64,000 bases of DNA from JASSUD01 sp031963445 (GCA_031963445.1 JASSUH010000001.1:558001-622000), one strand, 5' to 3'. Shown: positions 40,900 through 49,889, counted from the stretch's first letter. Notes: a model not told the origin generated them from the letters alone. Program-made: numbers and translations.

Positions 40900-42567
40900 A
40901 TGTCACAGTACGTTTTCACGATGAATCGGGTAGGCAAAATCGTGCCGCCCAAACGCGCGATTTTGAAAGATATTTCTTTGTCATTTTTCCCAGGCGCAAA
41001 AATTGGTGTGCTTGGTTTGAATGGCTCGGGGAAATCGACCCTTTTAAAAATCATGGCTGGTCTTGATAAAGACATTGAAGGCGAAGCACGGCCGATGCCG
41101 AACTTACAGATTGGTTATTTGTCTCAAGAGCCACTGTTAGATGCACAACAAACTGTGCGTCAGGCTGTTGAATCGGGACTTGGCGAAGTGTTTGAAGCGC
41201 ACCAAAAGTTAGATGAGATCTATGCTGCGTATGCCGAGCCTGATGCAGATTTTGACAAGCTTGCCGCTGAGCAAGCGAAATATGAAGCGATTCTTGCCGC
41301 CAGCGATGGCGCCAGTGCCGAGCAGCAACTCGAAATCGCCGCGGATGCGTTACGTTTGCCCCCATGGGATGCAGTGATAGGCAATTTATCTGGCGGTGAA
41401 AAGCGGCGTGTCGCTTTATGCCAATTATTGTTATCGAAGCCCGATATGCTGTTGCTCGATGAGCCAACTAACCACTTGGATGCAGAATCAGTGGATTGGC
41501 TTGAGCAATTCCTCACACGCTTCCCCGGTACCGTGGTAGCAGTCACGCACGATCGTTACTTCTTAGACAATGCAGCCGAATGGATTCTGGAACTTGACCG
41601 CGGTCGCGGCATTCCTTGGCAAGGTAACTACACGAGTTGGCTCGATCAGAAAGAGGCACGCCTTAGCCAGGAAGAAACCACTGAATCTGCGCGTCAAAAA
41701 GCGATTAAGCAAGAGTTGGAATGGGTGCGTAAGAACCCGAAAGGACGCCAAGCCAAATCAAAAGCCCGTCTAGCTCGCTTTGAAGAACTCAATAATTACG
41801 AGTACCAAAAGCGCAATGAAACCCAGGATATTTTTATCCCCGTCGGTGAACGATTAGGTAATGAAGTGATCGAATTTACGAACGTTAGCAAAAGCTATGA
41901 CGATCGTTTACTCATCGATAATTTAAATTTCTCAATTCCACCTGGTGCGATCGTCGGTATTATCGGCCCCAACGGCGCGGGTAAATCGACGCTATTCCGG
42001 ATGATTACTGGCAAAGAGCAGCCAGACAGTGGCCAAGTAAAAATTGGGCCAACGGTAAAGCTTGCCTACGTTGATCAAAGCCGTGAAGCGCTCGATGGCA
42101 GTAAAACCGTTTTTGAGGAAATTTCTGATGGCGCAGATATCCTCACGGTAGGCAAATACGAAACACCTTCCCGCGCCTATATTGGACGCTTCAATTTCAA
42201 AGGCTCAGATCAGCAAAAACGCGTCGGTGATTTATCCGGTGGTGAGCGTGGCCGCTTGCATTTAGCAAACACATTAATTGCCGGCGGTAACGTACTGCTG
42301 CTTGATGAACCTTCTAACGATCTAGACGTAGAGACCTTACGCGCACTCGAGGATGCACTGCTTGAATTTGCCGGCTGCGTACTCGTTATCTCGCATGATC
42401 GCTGGTTCCTTGACCGAATCGCCACGCATATCTTGGCTTTTGAAGGCGACTCGCAAGTGGTCTTTTTTAACGGTAACTATCAAGAATACGAAGCCGATAA
42501 AAAACAACGACTCGGTGAAGCAGGCGCGCAGCCAAAACGCCTGCGTTATAAGCCGATTGCACGCTGA
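40900..42567 (+). CDS. ettA: energy-dependent translational throttle protein EttA (ABC-F)
   Basis: This 555-residue cytoplasmic ABC-F ATPase binds the ribosomal E site and gates the first elongation step by ATP/ADP ratio. There are two ATPase domains in tandem. The first has GLNGSGKSTLLKIMAG (about 35), the arm region around FEAHQKLDEIYAAYAEPDAD, LSGGEKRRVALC and LLDEPTNHLDAESVDWLEQF. A charged linker (about 235-310, KNPKGRQAKSKARLARFEEL) follows. The second has GPNGAGKSTLFRMITG and LSGGERGRLHLA with LLDEPSNDLDVETLRALEDA. There is no membrane part. The spacing to alkB (105 bases) suggests its own promoter. Confidence 0.97.
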   Translation: MSQYVFTMNRVGKIVPPKRAILKDISLSFFPGAKIGVLGLNGSGKSTLLKIMAGLDKDIEGEARPMPNLQIGYLSQEPLLDAQQTVRQAVESGLGEVFEAHQKLDEIYAAYAEPDADFDKLAAEQAKYEAILAASDGASAEQQLEIAADALRLPPWDAVIGNLSGGEKRRVALCQLLLSKPDMLLLDEPTNHLDAESVDWLEQFLTRFPGTVVAVTHDRYFLDNAAEWILELDRGRGIPWQGNYTSWLDQKEARLSQEETTESARQKAIKQELEWVRKNPKGRQAKSKARLARFEELNNYEYQKRNETQDIFIPVGERLGNEVIEFTNVSKSYDDRLLIDNLNFSIPPGAIVGIIGPNGAGKSTLFRMITGKEQPDSGQVKIGPTVKLAYVDQSREALDGSKTVFEEISDGADILTVGKYETPSRAYIGRFNFKGSDQQKRVGDLSGGERGRLHLANTLIAGGNVLLLDEPSNDLDVETLRALEDALLEFAGCVLVISHDRWFLDRIATHILAFEGDSQVVFFNGNYQEYEADKKQRLGEAGAQPKRLRYKPIAR

Positions 42568-42598
42568 TTGTTAATGCATTGTCATTTAGCTATCTATC

Positions 42599-43906
42599 AT
42601 GCAGTTATTTGCTTTAGGAATTAACCACCACACTGCTCCCGTCGCGCTACGGGAGCGGGTGGCGTTTTCGTTTGAGCAGACTCAGCCTGCGTTACGCGCG
42701 CTTAAAGCGACGTGGCAAGGGGGAGAGGGAAGAGCGACAGAAGGTGCGCCAGCATCGGAAGCGGCGATTCTCTCGACCTGTAACCGTACTGAACTTTATT
42801 GTGCGGCGCCAGCGTCAGCGCCGATACCGCCTGAACAGGTGGCACGTTGGCTTGCGCAGTATCACCAGGTGGCGCTAACTGATTTAGTGCCGCATCTTTA
42901 TACGCTAGCTTCAGCGGAAACAGTGCGGCATGCGTTTCGTGTAGCGTCGGGGCTGGATTCGATGGTGCTGGGCGAGACACAAATTGCTGGGCAGCTTAAA
43001 GATGCGGTACGCACTGCTGCTGAGGCAGGTGCGCTGGGTACTTATTTGCATCAATTGTTTCAGCGTTCATTTGCGGTAGCGAAAGAAGTGCGAGGGCAAA
43101 CTGAAGTCGGCGCGCACTCGGTCTCGATGGCAGCAGTAGGGGTGCGGCTTGCGCAGCGTATTTTTGAAGATATATCGAGTCAGCGAGTGCTGTTTATTGG
43201 CGCTGGCAAAATGATTGAATTGTGTGCGACGCACTTCGCTGCGCACAAGCCGCGTTCACTCACAGTGGCAAACCGTACGGTAGAGCGCGGCTTGCAGCTG
43301 GCTAAACGCATAAATGGCCAAGCGATACTTCTTTCCGATTTATCCACCCGCTTGCATGAATTCGATATTGTGGTGTCGTGTACCGCGAGTATGTTGCCCA
43401 TTATTGGCTTGGGTGCGGTTGAGCGAGCCATTCGCGCGCGGCGGCATCGGCCTATGTTTATCTTGGATTTAGCGGTGCCGCGTGATGTAGAGCCAGAAGT
43501 TAAACAGCTCTCAGATGTTTTTTTATACACGGTAGATGATCTTGGTGTGCTCGCACAAGAAGGTGGTGCGTTGCGTCAAGCTGCAGTGACGCAAGCCGAA
43601 GCGATTATTGAAGCGCGCGTGCAGCATTTTATGCAATGGGTGCAAGCGCGCAGCGTGGTGCCGGTGATTCGTGATTTATATAGCCAAGCTGACGTGCTGC
43701 GCGCGCATGAACTTAGCCGCGCGCAAAAGCGTTTAGCACGAGGTGAGTCGCCCGAGGCTGTGCTTGAAGCGCTATCTCAAACACTGACCAATAAATTTAT
43801 GCACGGCCCGCTGCACGCATTAAATCAGGCGGATGCTGATGAACGTGCTCAATTAGCACGACTACTGCCAAAGCTTTTTAAATGGTCAGACTCGACCAAC
43901 CATTAG
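42599..43906 (+). CDS. hemA: glutamyl-tRNA reductase
   Basis: This enzyme reduces glutamyl-tRNA to glutamate-1-semialdehyde, the first committed step of C5-pathway heme synthesis. It has 435 residues. The catalytic cysteine is in ILSTCNRTELY (about residue 60) and the glutamyl-tRNA pocket around GLDSMVLGETQIAGQLK. The NADPH domain has VLFIGAGKMIELCATHF. The C-terminal dimerisation helices end KFMHGPLHAL. The order hemA-prfA is conserved in proteobacteria, although here prfA follows after 160 bases that include an R1 element. A short Gly/Glu-rich insertion (GGEGRATEGA) near residue 42 is a small local addition. Confidence 0.96.
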   Translation: MQLFALGINHHTAPVALRERVAFSFEQTQPALRALKATWQGGEGRATEGAPASEAAILSTCNRTELYCAAPASAPIPPEQVARWLAQYHQVALTDLVPHLYTLASAETVRHAFRVASGLDSMVLGETQIAGQLKDAVRTAAEAGALGTYLHQLFQRSFAVAKEVRGQTEVGAHSVSMAAVGVRLAQRIFEDISSQRVLFIGAGKMIELCATHFAAHKPRSLTVANRTVERGLQLAKRINGQAILLSDLSTRLHEFDIVVSCTASMLPIIGLGAVERAIRARRHRPMFILDLAVPRDVEPEVKQLSDVFLYTVDDLGVLAQEGGALRQAAVTQAEAIIEARVQHFMQWVQARSVVPVIRDLYSQADVLRAHELSRAQKRLARGESPEAVLEALSQTLTNKFMHGPLHALNQADADERAQLARLLPKLFKWSDSTNH

Positions 43907-43940
43907 CTACGACTGCTTAATGAACAAAAAGTAGTGCCAA

Positions 43941-44020
43941 ACCTGTAGGTTGGGGTGACGAAGGAACCCCAACATGACGGCCTTAAGAGTGATTTCTAGA
44001 GATTGTGAACAGGCTCTTAG
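43941..44020. repeat. R1 element, copy 6 (right half)
   Basis: Only the right half is present: TGTAGGTTGGGGTGACGAAG, GGAACCCCAACATGACGGCC, TTAAGAGTGATTTCTAGAGA and GAACAGGCTCTTA. It separates hemA from prfA. Confidence 0.8.
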
Positions 44021-44065
44021 CGCTAACCATCGCACCCACTCTACCTATTTCACTGATCAAGCAAA

Positions 44066-45145
44066 ATGAAACAGAGTATGCAAAGCAAGCTCGACCATCT
44101 GTCGAGAAGATTAACTGAATTAGACGAACTGTTAAGCCATGCCGATGTCACCTCCAACCTCGATCAATATCGCGCCTTAACGCGTGAGCATGCTGAGCTA
44201 TCGCCGTTGGTCGCGCTATACGCTCAGTGGAAAGAAGCGCATCAAGATGAGCAAACTGCGCAAGAGTGGCTAGCCGATACATCAATGCGCTCATTTGCCG
44301 AGCAAGAAATGCGCGGCGCGCGTGAGCGCATGGCGCAGTTCGATAACGACCTACAGCAAATGCTGTTGCCCAAAGACCCCAATGATGAGCGCAACACCTT
44401 CCTAGAAATTCGCGCGGGAGCAGGCGGTGAAGAAAGCGCGTTATTTGCCGGGGCGCTGTTGCGCATGTATTTGCGCTATGCAGAACGTCAGCGCTGGCAA
44501 GTAGAGATGATTTCAGAAAACTCCACTGGCTTAGGTGGGTATAAAGAAGTGATTGTGCGCATCATCGGCCGCGGCGCTTATTCACGGCTTAAGTTTGAAT
44601 CAGGTGGCCACCGCGTGCAGCGTGTGCCTGAAACTGAGACGCAAGGGCGCATTCATACATCAGCTTGTACCGTGGCTGTGATGCCAGAGGCTGACGAAAT
44701 TGAAATGGTCGAACTTAACCCAGCGGATTTGCGCATTGATACCTTCCGTGCTTCTGGTGCGGGTGGCCAGCATATCAATAAAACCGATTCGGCCGTACGC
44801 GCAACTCACCTGCCAACCGGCATTGTCGTGGAATGCCAAGACGACCGTTCGCAGCACAAAAATAGAGAGCGCGCCTTAAAAGTACTCGCGGCGCGACTAT
44901 ACGAAAAACAACGGCAAGAACAGCAAAGCAAAGAAGCGGCGACCCGCAAGAGCCTAATTGGCTCAGGCGATCGCTCCGAGCGCATTCGCACCTACAACTT
45001 TCCACAAGGGCGCATGACTGACCATCGCATCAACCTTACGATGTACAAGCTTGAGTACATTATGGATGGCGACTTAAATGACTTTATCGACATGCTCGTG
45101 AGCGAGCATCAAGCGTCCCTGCTAGCGGCAGCGAGCGACGTATAA
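44066..45145 (+). CDS. prfA: peptide chain release factor 1
   Basis: RF1 ends translation at UAA and UAG. It has 359 residues. The GGQ motif is in ASGAGGQHINKTDSAVRATH (about residue 230); upstream is EIRAGAGGEESALFAGAL and downstream QDDRSQHKNRERAL. The codon-recognition PxT-type loop lies in the QRVPETETQGRIHTSACTV neighbourhood. In most proteobacteria prmC, which methylates the GGQ glutamine, follows directly; here the next gene is holC, so prmC must be elsewhere or lost. An alternative ATG four codons downstream (MQSK) is possible. Confidence 0.97.
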   Translation: MKQSMQSKLDHLSRRLTELDELLSHADVTSNLDQYRALTREHAELSPLVALYAQWKEAHQDEQTAQEWLADTSMRSFAEQEMRGARERMAQFDNDLQQMLLPKDPNDERNTFLEIRAGAGGEESALFAGALLRMYLRYAERQRWQVEMISENSTGLGGYKEVIVRIIGRGAYSRLKFESGGHRVQRVPETETQGRIHTSACTVAVMPEADEIEMVELNPADLRIDTFRASGAGGQHINKTDSAVRATHLPTGIVVECQDDRSQHKNRERALKVLAARLYEKQRQEQQSKEAATRKSLIGSGDRSERIRTYNFPQGRMTDHRINLTMYKLEYIMDGDLNDFIDMLVSEHQASLLAAASDV

Positions 45146-45147
45146 AA

Positions 45148-45618
45148 ATGAATACCAGTAGCACGACCCACCACGAGCAAGATGAAACGTTAACGCAGGC
45201 TATGCCACAAGTTGACTTTCATACTCATCTGAGTGACCCGCTCGACTACGCTTGTCGCCTGGTGCGCAAAGCGTATGCTGCGCAGCAGCCATTGCTGGTG
45301 GTGGCGGAGCCTAATTTATTGCGTGCTTTTGATGAAAGGCTTTGGGTTTTCTCAGCATTGGAATTTATTCCGCACTGCATGTTAGATAGCCCACTCGCGT
45401 CGACTACCCCCGTATTACTCGCGTCGCATTTTGAAAACGCGCCTCATTATTCCCTTCTACTTAATCTAAATCCCACTGTTCCCCCTCATTTCGAGCGTTT
45501 CGCTCGTATCTTTGAAATAGTAAGCAACCAACCTGAAGCCCTCACAGCTGCACGCGAACGCTACCGTTTTTACCGTGAGCGTGGCTGTGTATTAAATAAC
45601 TATCAGCGTGAAGGTTAA
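45148..45618 (+). CDS. holC: DNA polymerase III chi subunit HolC
   Basis: Chi links the clamp loader (with psi) to single-strand-binding protein. It has 156 residues. After a short acidic leader, QVDFHTHLSDPLDYACRLVR (about 20-40) and KAYAAQQPLLVVAEPNLLRA are the chi N-terminal pattern, followed by LDERLW-type FDERLWVFSALEFIPHC, VLLAS, LLLNLNPTVPPHFERFARIF and the terminal ARERYRFYRERGCVLN. The gene begins 3 bases after the prfA stop, so it is probably translated from the prfA message. In Burkholderia holC usually follows pepA; the present placement is different. Confidence 0.9.
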   Translation: MNTSSTTHHEQDETLTQAMPQVDFHTHLSDPLDYACRLVRKAYAAQQPLLVVAEPNLLRAFDERLWVFSALEFIPHCMLDSPLASTTPVLLASHFENAPHYSLLLNLNPTVPPHFERFARIFEIVSNQPEALTAARERYRFYRERGCVLNNYQREG

Positions 45619-45776
45619 GGAAAGGCTGCGGCTTAATCCTTAAGCGATGTTATCTATTTCGGTAAATACGCGCTGCAATGTTCGCGCAGACATCTGCTGC
45701 CTCAAATTTCTATAGCGTCTTCTTAACTTTTCAATAAGTTTGGCCTGGCAATAAGTAGCGTGAATTTATAACGCAA

Positions 45777-45837
45777 TTCAGATAAGTAGACTTAACTTCG
45801 TTACCGCACAGAGGCTGTGCTTAGCAGCTCTTAGACT
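45777..45837 (+). promoter_or_regulatory. PIP-like promoter of orphan G
   Basis: TTCAG (45777-45781), 15 bases, TTCGT (45797-45801), then 30 bases to TAGACT (45832-45837), a YANNNT hexamer. The first half-site has A where G is expected. The start codon of orphan G is 36 bases beyond the hexamer. Confidence 0.45.
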
Positions 45838-45872
45838 AAATGTGTGCTGAACGAATGGTTAAGGAGAAAATG

Positions 45873-47045
45873 ATGTCAACTAGAGGCCCAGTAATGGATA
45901 TTTCCCCAGGCCAAACCTTTGACCACCGAGAACAAGATTCTGGAGGGGGTCAGCAAACCCAGCAGCCTAGGACTTCTAATTCATTAAATGCAACGATTCT
46001 CGGAGCTCTTGCAAGACATAGTTCGATGAGAGGAAGTAGTTCTTATCATGAAGATATAGAGATGGGACGCAGGAGTTTAGACGGTTCTCGAGATGGGATA
46101 GAGGGAGTAGCTGTAGATCAAGATGATGAAATAACTGTAGTTAATAGAGATAAATACAATAAAGCTAAGTCAGACTTCTCAGACTATGTGGAACGTAGAG
46201 GGAAAACTCAAGACCCATCTGAAGCTCAAAGGGTAGCTATTAAATGGCACTTAGATGCGGGTGCCAATCCTAAAAAGTTAAAAAGAATCTGTATAGAGAG
46301 TGGTTTTCCAGAGAGCACTGTGGATGATGTTAAGAAAGATGTCACAGTTCCGCAAGACAAAAGGCAGAACTATAAAAAATGGGGTAGCTTAGCAGCAATA
46401 ACTTTAGTAGGCGGAGCAGCAGTAGGAGCAATAGCAGGGGCTATTGCTCAAGGAATGTATGGTAGTTTTCGTTCAACAGCAGACAACCAGCCTGCAAAAC
46501 GTGCATTAGATGAAACTCCCTTTAACTGTACTGAAAATGCAATGCAGACTAGCATTGATGGAATAAACGTGCCCTTTAACCGCACATTTGTGCCAGACCT
46601 TAAAAAGCCACTGAACGGGGTTAATCTAGATGAGATTAAGACTAGATTTACTGAGTATTTAACAAGATGTCAAAAGAACCCTACTTCTCCCTTCTTTGAT
46701 TGTAATTATTTGAAATCATTTGAGCCACCAGTTAAGCAGTTGATAGATTGCGTAGGTGAAATGCAAAAAAATGTCACAAATGGAGGAGGTGGGGGCAAGA
46801 CTCCAGATAAAGATAATAGCGAAACTAAATCAAAAGGGCCGGCGAAGGAAGCGCTTGAGATAGGCGGAGGGGCAGCCGGGGGTACGGCAGTTGCCATAGC
46901 AGCATACGGAGTTTATAAGATCAATACAGCGAAAAAAGAAAAGAAAGGGGAAGTAACCGAGGAAATTAAAGAAAAAATTAAGCAATTAGGAAAAGCGCTT
47001 TCTCATCTAAAAAGTAGAGGGGAGCAGTCTAGAGGCAGAAGGTAA
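45873..47045 (+). CDS. orphan G: two-helix membrane protein, candidate effector/translocator
   Basis: I do not recognise this 390-residue protein. The ATG at 45873 is six bases after AAGGAGAAAATG, better spaced than the ATG at 45870 or the longer frame. Residues 1-75 are Gly/Gln/Ser-rich and disordered. A charged region (about 85-165) follows. There are two Ala/Gly-rich hydrophobic segments (about 170-195, SLAAITLVGGAAVGAIAGAI; about 325-349, GGGAAGGTAVAIAAYGVY). Between them is a domain with four cysteines (FNCTENA, TRCQKNP, FFDCNYL, IDCVGEM), which would suit disulfides outside the cytoplasm. The last 40 residues are Lys/Arg/Glu-rich. It has no Sec signal. Type III translocators or inclusion-type proteins share this two-hairpin plan; that is analogy only. 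Confidence 0.75.
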   Translation: MSTRGPVMDISPGQTFDHREQDSGGGQQTQQPRTSNSLNATILGALARHSSMRGSSSYHEDIEMGRRSLDGSRDGIEGVAVDQDDEITVVNRDKYNKAKSDFSDYVERRGKTQDPSEAQRVAIKWHLDAGANPKKLKRICIESGFPESTVDDVKKDVTVPQDKRQNYKKWGSLAAITLVGGAAVGAIAGAIAQGMYGSFRSTADNQPAKRALDETPFNCTENAMQTSIDGINVPFNRTFVPDLKKPLNGVNLDEIKTRFTEYLTRCQKNPTSPFFDCNYLKSFEPPVKQLIDCVGEMQKNVTNGGGGGKTPDKDNSETKSKGPAKEALEIGGGAAGGTAVAIAAYGVYKINTAKKEKKGEVTEEIKEKIKQLGKALSHLKSRGEQSRGRR

Positions 47046-47160
47046 TTCAAGCGGTCGTGATAACAGCGCAGAGAGTACGCGTGGTCGCAGTCGGAAGATA
47101 ATGTGATGCATCCGAACCGATGCGACTATAGGGCTTTAAGGTCAAAGAAGGGGGCGGGGC

Positions 47161-47200
47161 ACGTTGCGAATTAGCCCCCCGTGCTTCGCAACGTTTATCT
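47161..47200. terminator. hairpin between orphan G and ilvD
   Basis: ACGTTGCGAA pairs perfectly with TTCGCAACGT around a 14-base loop; TTTATCTATTTTTT follows on the plus strand. It probably ends the orphan G transcript. The flanking GGGGGC-rich blocks (AGCCCCCC and TGGGGGCA) could form a second, larger fold. Confidence 0.65.
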
Positions 47201-47229
47201 ATTTTTTGGGGGCAGGGAAATTGACGAAT

Positions 47230-48906
47230 TTATCCCCCCGTCACCGCCCCTCGATCAGCCGGCAACGCCAACGCAGCATATTTAGCCAATACGCCACGTG
47301 TATAGCGTGGCGCAGGCGGTTGCCAGGCGGCACGGCGGCGTGTGAGTTCGGCTTCGTCTACGTTTAGTTGCAATACGCGTTGGTGCGCATCGATGGTAAT
47401 TGAGTCACCTTCTTGCACGAGCGCAATGGTGCCACCAACGAAGGCTTCAGGGGCCACGTGGCCGACGACCATGCCCCAGGTACCACCGGAGAAGCGTCCA
47501 TCAGTAATCAGTCCAACTGATTCGCCTAATCCTTTACCAACCAACGCAGAGGTGGGCGCAAGCATTTCTGGCATACCTGGACCGCCTTTGGGGCCTAAAT
47601 AACGCAATACGAGCACATCACCAGCCTGGATGCTGTTATTTAAAATCGCGTCCAATGCGCTTTGTTCATCATCAAAGACCCGTGCTGGGCCAGTAATGAC
47701 TGGGTTTTTCAGCCCGGTGATTTTGGCTACTGCACCATCTTCTGCCAAATTACCTTTCAGAATTGCCAAATGCCCTTGCGGGTACAGTGCTTTTTCAATT
47801 GGGAAAATGACTTGTGGGCCAGTGCTTGGCACATCGGGTACGTGGGCGAGTTCTTCCGCTAGCGTTTTACCGGTAATGGTCAGACAGTCACCATGCAATA
47901 AACCTGCGTTTAATAGAATTTTCATCACTTGCGGAATGCCGCCGGCGCGATGTAGATCAGTTGCTACATATTGGCCCGAGGGCTTAAGGTCGCAAATCAC
48001 AGGTACGCGTTGACGGACTCGCTCAAAGTCATCGATATTCCATTCAACTTCGGCAGCTTGGGCAATCGCTAAATAATGCAGAACGGCATTAGTCGAACCG
48101 CCAATCGCCATAATCACAGCGACGGCATTTTCAATCGATTTTCTGGTGATAATGTCGCGCGGCTTCAAGTCGCGTTGCACGGCTTGCACGAGTACCCGGG
48201 CTGATTCAGCGGCTGAGTCAACTTTCTCTTGGTCTGGGTTTGCCATTGTCGAGGAGTACAGCAACGACATGCCTAACGCTTCAAACGACGCACTCATCGT
48301 ATTTGCGGTATACATCCCGCCACATGAGCCGGTGGTGGGGCAGGCGTTTTGCTCGATTCCTTTGAAATCTTCTTCACTCATTCTGCCCGCGGTAAATTCG
48401 CCGACGGCTTCAAACGAGGAAACAATAGTTAAGTCGTGTCCTTTCCAGCGCCCTGGTTTAATCGTGCCGCCGTACACATAAATCCCTGGCACATTGATAC
48501 GTGCGAGCGCGATCATGCCGCCTGGCATATTCTTGTCGCAGCCGCCGATCACCACCACGCCATCCATCCACTGGCCTTGCACAGCAGTTTCAATGCAATC
48601 GGCAATCACCTCACGCGAAACGAGCGAATACTTCATGCCCTCGGTACCCATCGACATCCCATCCGAAATGGTTGGCGTACCAAAAATCTGTGGATTAGCC
48701 TGAGCCGTACGAATCGCTTCCACGGCAGCATCAGCCAAGCGCTGTAGACCAGCGTTACAAGGCGTAATCGTTGAGTGCCCATTGGCTACCCCGATCATCG
48801 GCTTATCAAAATCCTCAGCTTGATAGCCAAGTGCGTAATACATCGAACGATTAGGCGCGCGAGCAACGCCCTGCGTGATGTTTTGTGAGCGCCGGTTATA
48901 GGGCAT
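47230..48906 (-). CDS. ilvD: dihydroxy-acid dehydratase
   Basis: This iron-sulfur enzyme makes the 2-oxo acids for valine, isoleucine and pantothenate. It has 558 residues, the length of the short form. Cluster-binding cysteines are at PCNAGL (about residue 51), GCDKNMPGG (about 123) and NACPTTGSCGGMYTANTMS (about 195), and the C-terminal GLITDGRFSGGTWGMVVGHV holds the substrate loop. The other ilv genes are not nearby, which is usual for ilvD in Burkholderia. A GGAGGTCTCC motif overlaps its leader. Retention implies that branched-chain synthesis is at least partly kept. Confidence 0.96.
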   Translation of the reverse strand: MPYNRRSQNITQGVARAPNRSMYYALGYQAEDFDKPMIGVANGHSTITPCNAGLQRLADAAVEAIRTAQANPQIFGTPTISDGMSMGTEGMKYSLVSREVIADCIETAVQGQWMDGVVVIGGCDKNMPGGMIALARINVPGIYVYGGTIKPGRWKGHDLTIVSSFEAVGEFTAGRMSEEDFKGIEQNACPTTGSCGGMYTANTMSASFEALGMSLLYSSTMANPDQEKVDSAAESARVLVQAVQRDLKPRDIITRKSIENAVAVIMAIGGSTNAVLHYLAIAQAAEVEWNIDDFERVRQRVPVICDLKPSGQYVATDLHRAGGIPQVMKILLNAGLLHGDCLTITGKTLAEELAHVPDVPSTGPQVIFPIEKALYPQGHLAILKGNLAEDGAVAKITGLKNPVITGPARVFDDEQSALDAILNNSIQAGDVLVLRYLGPKGGPGMPEMLAPTSALVGKGLGESVGLITDGRFSGGTWGMVVGHVAPEAFVGGTIALVQEGDSITIDAHQRVLQLNVDEAELTRRRAAWQPPAPRYTRGVLAKYAALALPADRGAVTGG

Positions 48907-49040
48907 GGAGGTCTCCTTGCGCAGAAATCAGAAAGGTCAATCAAGTGGGTGGGGATTTTATCTGAACATCGAGCGGTAGAGCAGTTTTTGTTTGTGGTTG
49001 ATTCAATATTTACTAACTCAAAATCAAAAAGCGTAATTTC

Positions 49041-49102
49041 TTCGCAAAATAGTCTATTTTTTCTGAATATGGTGCTCGTATTTATCTGATGGATTATAAG
49101 AT
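49041..49102 (+). promoter_or_regulatory. PIP-like promoter of orphan H
   Basis: TTCGC (49041-49045), 15 bases, TTCTG (49061-49065), then 31 bases to TAAGAT (49097-49102). The start codon of orphan H is 35 bases further. The -10 lies downstream of an earlier in-frame ATG (49089), which argues for the later start. Confidence 0.55.
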
Positions 49103-49136
49103 ACGAAAGTGTTTAATAATTCAAAGGTGTGTTTCA

Positions 49137-49889
49137 ATGGGTAATATAAAAAGTACAGAATATAAAATGGCAGATTGTAAAGATACAGATAGTATATTTT
49201 ATTATGAAGAAGGGCGACATGCTATGACCTTCTCTGAAAGAGTGCGTGAGATTGATTATCATTTTAAAAATCTTTTGCCTTCTGTTGAAAACGCAGGGGA
49301 AAATTTGAAGGGGATAGCTCGCAAAGCTTTTTCAAAAATAACGCCGAAGCCATTGTTGGAAAAAGTGATTGATGAGGAAATTAAAAATTTAAAAGAAATT
49401 TCTTTTAAATTATCGGGTGTGAAGAGTAAATTAATGGGCTGTAGAAATATTTTTAATGGAGGAAGTAGTAAGTGGAAGCCTGTAAATTTCAATGATTTTA
49501 ATTGCATTTTTGATGAGATTTTAAAATTAATAGAGTCTACTGAAGAATATCTTGGAAATTCTGAGTTTGGCGAAGAGCTCAATTACTTATCTTCTATCAA
49601 ATTAAAAAAATCTAAAAATGAAGAAATATTAAATACTTCGGCAGTAAAAGATGATTTATTTGAAAAAATAAAATTGGTGCTGTCGAAATTGAAAGAGAAC
49701 AATAAATATATTAGGGTGATAATAAGTAATATAGAGGGAATACGCATATCACCAGGTTTTTCATGGCAAGATACTTCTGAATTAGACGACCATCTCTCTC
49801 AGTTAGAAATGCGCATTGATGATGTACTTGAAAAATATCAATCGGTTGAAAAATCAATGTTGTGCATATTAGATCTTTGTAAGAAATAA
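49137..49889 (+). CDS. orphan H: AT-rich helical protein, candidate effector
   Basis: I do not recognise this 250-residue protein. The ATG at 49137 has AAAGGTG eight bases upstream and fits the proposed promoter; the longer frame from 49089 does not. It opens MGNIKSTEYKMADCKDTDS. A glycine directly after the initiator Met, in the MGNxxS context, is the pattern eukaryotic N-myristoyltransferase accepts, which would be meaningful only if the protein enters a host cell. The rest is helical and Lys/Glu-rich, with coiled-coil potential at about 75-105 and 175-200 and at the C-terminus (LDDHLSQLEMRIDDVLEKYQ). Strongly AT-rich compared with ilvD and lgt. No membrane helix or Sec signal. Confidence 0.75.
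   Translation: MGNIKSTEYKMADCKDTDSIFYYEEGRHAMTFSERVREIDYHFKNLLPSVENAGENLKGIARKAFSKITPKPLLEKVIDEEIKNLKEISFKLSGVKSKLMGCRNIFNGGSSKWKPVNFNDFNCIFDEILKLIESTEEYLGNSEFGEELNYLSSIKLKKSKNEEILNTSAVKDDLFEKIKLVLSKLKENNKYIRVIISNIEGIRISPGFSWQDTSELDDHLSQLEMRIDDVLEKYQSVEKSMLCILDLCKK

Noticed and set aside
45690..45720. TTCGG...TTCGC pair upstream of orphan G
   Set aside because: The spacer is 18 bases, out of register with the 15 required.
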